A DNA stretch of 46,494 nucleotides from Clostridia bacterium (lineage in GTDB: Bacteria; Bacillota_E; SLMV01; PUMD01), in contig PWUB01000243.1 in the NCBI GenBank assembly GCA_003563755.1, positions 1-46,494 on the forward strand. The letters run 5' to 3'. The translations under genes and the position numbers were made by a program. The notes beneath the pieces were generated by a model. That model was not told where the DNA came from and made no database searches. It saw only the letters and a list, made by a program, of their open reading frames with translations. Of the stretch, positions 43,544 through 46,494 are shown one piece after another. Positions within the stretch are counted from its first letter, which is position 1. The number at the start of each line of letters is the position of its first letter.

Positions 43544-43923
43544 CAGCATCCCTCCACGCAGATTTCGTCATTCTGGGTTCATCGACGGACACGGTTCGTT
43601 GATCAGATCGTCCCGGAAGGATCCTCTGAGCAACGGGCCCGGCCTCGGTGCCACTGCCGGCGCAGAACCATGTCTCCCGTGGGCCCTAACTCGTCAGGGC
43701 CACCCCGAAAACCGGGAAACCGGCGGTTCTGCCATGACCGCCAACCCCTCGCCTGATTAAGCAGTGCTTCATGAGTATATGTCCTGGGTGTCGGTGGCGG
43801 GCAGAACCGAGGGTCAGAGCGAACGCGGTCAGTGCGTCTCAGGGGGGAAATCCTCGGCAATACTCACCACCACCTCCGGCGGCCAAAGCCCGGGCCCGGC
43901 GTGGATACCACCGCGTCCCGGGG
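43544..43923. other. About 380 bases without a recognisable gene
   Basis: Between the acetyltransferase and the small membrane protein no frame has both a Shine-Dalgarno and protein-like composition. Several short GC-rich inverted repeats are visible (for example CCGGGAAACCGG near 43711), none with a recognised riboswitch or tRNA pattern. It should hold the acetyltransferase promoter. Confidence 0.4.
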
Positions 43924-43948
43924 CCGGACGGATATCCGTGTCGTCCGG
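43924..43948 (-). terminator. Hairpin after small membrane protein gene
   Basis: CCGGACG (43924-43930) pairs with CGTCCGG (43942-43948), directly beyond the stop codon of the minus-strand gene. No U-run follows on the minus strand. Confidence 0.45.
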
Positions 43949-43949
43949 T

Positions 43950-44255
43950 CTACGGGCCGGATTTCTGGATTATCTGCTCCCTCACTACGCGGAGGTCGCG
44001 AAGCCACCTGCCGATGGCTATGGTCGTTGAGCTCACGAGGAGGTATCCTCCGATGCCGACCAGCATTCCCGCGTATACACTGCACATTATCGAAAGGGCC
44101 ATGAGTCCCAGCAGGATAGTCCAGTGCACGTTGGCCTCTGCCAGGATCAGCAGCTCTGCCCCGCGCATGCTGACGAATGTGACTATGATGACAGCGACGA
44201 GATGTCGTCTAAGATGAGTGGATTGCACTGCTGCCACGCTCCCCATGATCATCAT
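43950..44255 (-). CDS. Small membrane protein of unknown function
   Basis: A 101-residue protein starting MMIMGSVAAVQS, with three hydrophobic stretches (LVAVIIVTFVSMRGAELLIL, TILLGLMALSIMCSVYAG, MLVGIGGYLLVSSTTIAIG) and a basic tail. ATG 44255 has AGGGGA nine bases upstream; an in-frame ATG ten codons earlier lacks one. I do not recognise the family. It diverges from the MFS transporter gene. Confidence 0.6.
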   Translation of the reverse strand: MMIMGSVAAVQSTHLRRHLVAVIIVTFVSMRGAELLILAEANVHWTILLGLMALSIMCSVYAGMLVGIGGYLLVSSTTIAIGRWLRDLRVVREQIIQKSGP

Positions 44256-44454
44256 ATCCGCTGTTCCCCTCAACCGCTCATTCATCTCATACTACCATGA
44301 GACCAATCCTGGCTGTACAGTGGGAATGTGGACTGGCGAAGGCAGTGCACCCTTCGAGACACAGGGCCGCGTAGCGGCTCTGGTACCTCTGAGCACTGGC
44401 TGGTATGCTGGGTGTTGGTGACGTTCACACGGGGAAGGTTGAGGAGAATCCGTC

Positions 44455-45702
44455 TTGCACCCATCGAGAGACCCGCACGCAGTGAAAACCGCGAAAAAGG
44501 CCCGCAATCTGCTGGTGGCTTCCCACGCTCTCCAGCACATCGCGATGACCGCCCTGCCACCGCTGCTATTGTTCATCGCTTCGGACGTCGGGCTGACGGG
44601 CACGGAGCTGGGGTTCATCGTGGCTGCTGGCAGCGCCGCATCCGGGCTGTTTCAAATGCCCGCTGGGTGGCTGGCCGATAGGTTCACCGCCCGCCAGCTG
44701 CTGCTGGTCGGATACTGCCTGACATTATCCGGGCTGTTTTTGCTGTCTCAGGCAACGAGCCTATCCGGCTTCATAGTGGCCCAGGTCTTTTACGGAATGG
44801 GCAACTCGACCTTTCACCCGGCGAGCTTCGCCGACGTAGGTCGTGCCGCCCACCACAGCGGTGGGCTGGCCATGAACATGGCCCTTCACAATATCGGTGG
44901 AAACGTGGGTACCGCCGCCGGCTATTCGGTATCGGGCTTGTTGGCAGCTTTTCTTGGTTGGAGGAGCGCCCTGCTGACCCTGGTAGGTGCCGGCGTCGTC
45001 CTGGTGGTCGCCTTCTACTTCAGCTATCCCAGCCTGCAGAGCCTGCAAAGAGATGAGCGGGCGGCCGCCCTCGAAAAGGAGGAGGCCACTCGGGCGCCGG
45101 ATGCGGGAGCATCCAGCTGGATGCCGGTCTACGTTATTGCCGCAGCGGCCCTGCTGTCAGGTATTTTCAACAGCGGTATCATGAACTGGCTTCCGACGTT
45201 CTTCGCCCAGACCCGCGGTTCATCGGCTGCAGCAGCCGCCCTGTTCAGTACCATCATGATGCTGGCCGGCGCCGGGGGCTCCCTTGTCGGTGGATCCCTC
45301 GGTGATCGCTATCACCGGGGTAACATCATCCTTGTGTCCACCTCCACAACCGCGGTTCTGCTCACTGCCGTCGTCCTTCTACCTCTCGAAGGCCTGATCC
45401 TGACCGCAGTCGTCATCATCAAGGGTTTCTTTTACTCCCTGGCGCGGCCGAGTTTCACGGCCATTACCAGCGAGATTTCACCCAGGGGCATGTCGGGCAC
45501 AGCCTTCGGCATCATTTTCGGAGTCATGGCCCTCGGCGGCTCCGTCGCCGGACCCATGGTCGGCTACGTGTATGATGTGGCCTCCCTCAATCTCGCCTTC
45601 CTGATACTCGCCGGCCTCCTGCTCTGTTATGGCCTGATCATCACAGCAGTGACACACCGTTATCACCTCGCCGGCAGGGCGGGACGAAGACAGGATTCAT
45701 AG
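44455..45702 (+). CDS. MFS transporter
   Basis: A 415-residue permease with 12 probable membrane segments and a charged central loop (LQRDERAAALEKEEATRA, about 197-214). The motif-A loop is GWLADRFTARQLLL near residue 71, with a second copy GGSLGDRYHRGNIILV in the C-terminal half. FYGMGNSTFHPASFADVGRA resembles the fosmidomycin-resistance/Fsr group of exporters. The start is a TTG after GGAGAA. The substrate is unknown; drug efflux or organic-acid transport are both possible. Confidence 0.88.
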   Translation: MHPSRDPHAVKTAKKARNLLVASHALQHIAMTALPPLLLFIASDVGLTGTELGFIVAAGSAASGLFQMPAGWLADRFTARQLLLVGYCLTLSGLFLLSQATSLSGFIVAQVFYGMGNSTFHPASFADVGRAAHHSGGLAMNMALHNIGGNVGTAAGYSVSGLLAAFLGWRSALLTLVGAGVVLVVAFYFSYPSLQSLQRDERAAALEKEEATRAPDAGASSWMPVYVIAAAALLSGIFNSGIMNWLPTFFAQTRGSSAAAAALFSTIMMLAGAGGSLVGGSLGDRYHRGNIILVSTSTTAVLLTAVVLLPLEGLILTAVVIIKGFFYSLARPSFTAITSEISPRGMSGTAFGIIFGVMALGGSVAGPMVGYVYDVASLNLAFLILAGLLLCYGLIITAVTHRYHLAGRAGRRQDS

Positions 45703-45814
45703 AATGACGCCCCCCGGGACAACCAGTCGCATCCTGCATCCCGTTCCCCTTTACTGCACAGCATACGATTGAGAGCCCCATACATCGCCCAGTAGATTTG
45801 GAGGGATCAGGCGC

Positions 45815-46494
45815 ATGCTCAGCTCCAGGTATCTGAACGCGGTCGGGGGCACAGCGGTCATCGTGGTGAACCAGTTCGCAAACCGCCTACCCTTGAATGG
45901 ACGGACAACGGGTGAGATCGCAGATCAGTTCTCGGTCATCGATCCCGTTGCCGGGTTCGCGTTTTCGTTCTGGTTTCTGATCTACGCCCTCATCATCGCC
46001 TTCTGCGCCTACCAGTTTCGGGACCAGGACACAGCAGACCGATTGGGCACTCCCTTCCTCGCCAGCTGTTTCTTCAACATATCGTGGATTCTCACGTGGC
46101 ATTATGGCTTCGTCGCCCTCAGTTTCACAGCCGTACTCGGACTGGTGTTATCACTGGCGGTGGGCTACCTTCGCATGCGGACACGCCCTCTGGGCATAGG
46201 ACAGTATCTGTCCGTCAATGTCTTTTTCAGCGTATACCTTGCGTGGGCCAGCATAAGCGCGGTGCTCGCTGGCGGGGTGCTGCTGGAGCATCTTGGTCTC
46301 TTGCGCTGGGGAGAGGACACCGTTGGCCTGCTGGTGATTCTCATAGCAGCCTCCGTTACCTACGCAGCGTGGGTGTCGCTGGGTCGCTCGGACCCAGTGT
46401 TCCCCGCCGCCTTCATCTGGGCCCTGGCTGCAACGGCGGTACGGAGCTGGGACATCACACCCGTCGGATACAGCGCCGTTGCTGCGGCGATTGC
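45815..46494 (+). CDS. TspO/MBR-like tryptophan-rich membrane protein (3' end cut)
   Basis: The gene runs off the window after about 226 residues. It starts at ATG 45815 with GGAGGG nine bases upstream. Residues VVNQFANRLPLNGRTTGEIA, VAGFAFSFWFLIYALIIAFC and FFNISWILTWHYGFVALSFT match the TspO-related tryptophan-rich sensory proteins of Bacillota, which have the same NxLANxLPLNGxTTGEIS pattern near the start. At least six membrane segments are visible. TspO proteins bind porphyrins or sterols; the ligand of this branch is unknown. Confidence 0.8.
   Translation, partial: MLSSRYLNAVGGTAVIVVNQFANRLPLNGRTTGEIADQFSVIDPVAGFAFSFWFLIYALIIAFCAYQFRDQDTADRLGTPFLASCFFNISWILTWHYGFVALSFTAVLGLVLSLAVGYLRMRTRPLGIGQYLSVNVFFSVYLAWASISAVLAGGVLLEHLGLLRWGEDTVGLLVILIAASVTYAAWVSLGRSDPVFPAAFIWALAATAVRSWDITPVGYSAVAAAI

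Noticed and set aside
43603..43860. 85-codon minus-strand frame between the acetyltransferase and the membrane protein
   Set aside because: Arg/Pro-rich, no ribosome site, no family resemblance.
45887..46102. 71-codon minus-strand frame at the right end
   Set aside because: It lies opposite the TspO-like gene, which has a good start and clear membrane pattern.

Overview
The window reads as GC-rich chromosomal DNA (roughly 60% GC by eye) from a monoderm bacterium, most likely a deep branch of Bacillota outside Bacilli. Four things point there. The gene order uvrC-uvrA-uvrB / PDZ membrane protein / S41 protease / M23 hydrolase / ftsX / ftsE, then prfB-secA, is the order family known around B. 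subtilis uvrBA-minJ-ctpB-ftsXE-prfB-secA. There is a yvlB/yvlC/yvlD-type envelope-stress operon with a DUF2089 regulator. A Bacillus-type LexA (Cheo) box lies in the uvrB promoter. The RNase P RNA is type A, not the type B of Bacilli. Strong Shine-Dalgarno sequences are everywhere and GTG and TTG starts are frequent, so many starts were placed by SD spacing. No transposase, integrase, CRISPR array, rRNA or tRNA was recognised; this looks like core chromosome.

Layout. 1-4.78 kb: start of a BldD-like XRE regulator, then (all minus strand) hydroxypyruvate reductase and glycerate kinase downstream of yvlD, pspC/yvlC, a DUF4097 protein and a DUF2089 regulator, headed by a near-consensus promoter. 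4.78-11.6 kb: uvrB-uvrA-uvrC excision-repair operon under an SOS promoter. 11.6-17.1 kb: division and cell-wall cluster ftsE-ftsX-M23 hydrolase-S41 protease-PDZ protein; the M23 hydrolase is interrupted by one in-frame TAA. 17.4-19.7 kb: a glycosyltransferase fused to a CsaB-type pyruvyl transferase, suggesting pyruvylated wall polymer and S-layer anchoring. 19.7-26.1 kb: split transketolase, a WecG/TagA glycosyltransferase, prfB with its programmed +1 frameshift, and secA. 26.2-28.9 kb: a PrcB/GerM lipoprotein, rnpB and an MscS channel. 29-31.6 kb: two CPA2-type antiporters. 31.6-35.4 kb: zinc alcohol dehydrogenase, folC and a four-LysM secreted protein. 35.5-36.4 kb is gene-poor. 36.4-39.3 kb: an NYN-domain protein and an F0-only ATP synthase operon (atpZ-atpI-atpB-atpE-atpF) that ends in a hairpin; no F1 genes follow. 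39.3-41 kb: ThiF-like E1 and a ubiquitin-like sulfur carrier, then a secreted protein of unknown function. 41.2-46.5 kb: ECF S component plus methyltransferase, a 99-residue unknown, a GNAT, a small membrane protein, an MFS transporter and the start of a TspO-like protein.

Most interesting points: the F0 genes cut off from F1, with a c subunit carrying a complete Na+-ligand pattern; the nonsense codon in the FtsEX-linked hydrolase; an antiporter whose best SD/ATG is one G out of frame; and the GT-CsaB fusion. No clearly new defence or mobile system was found.
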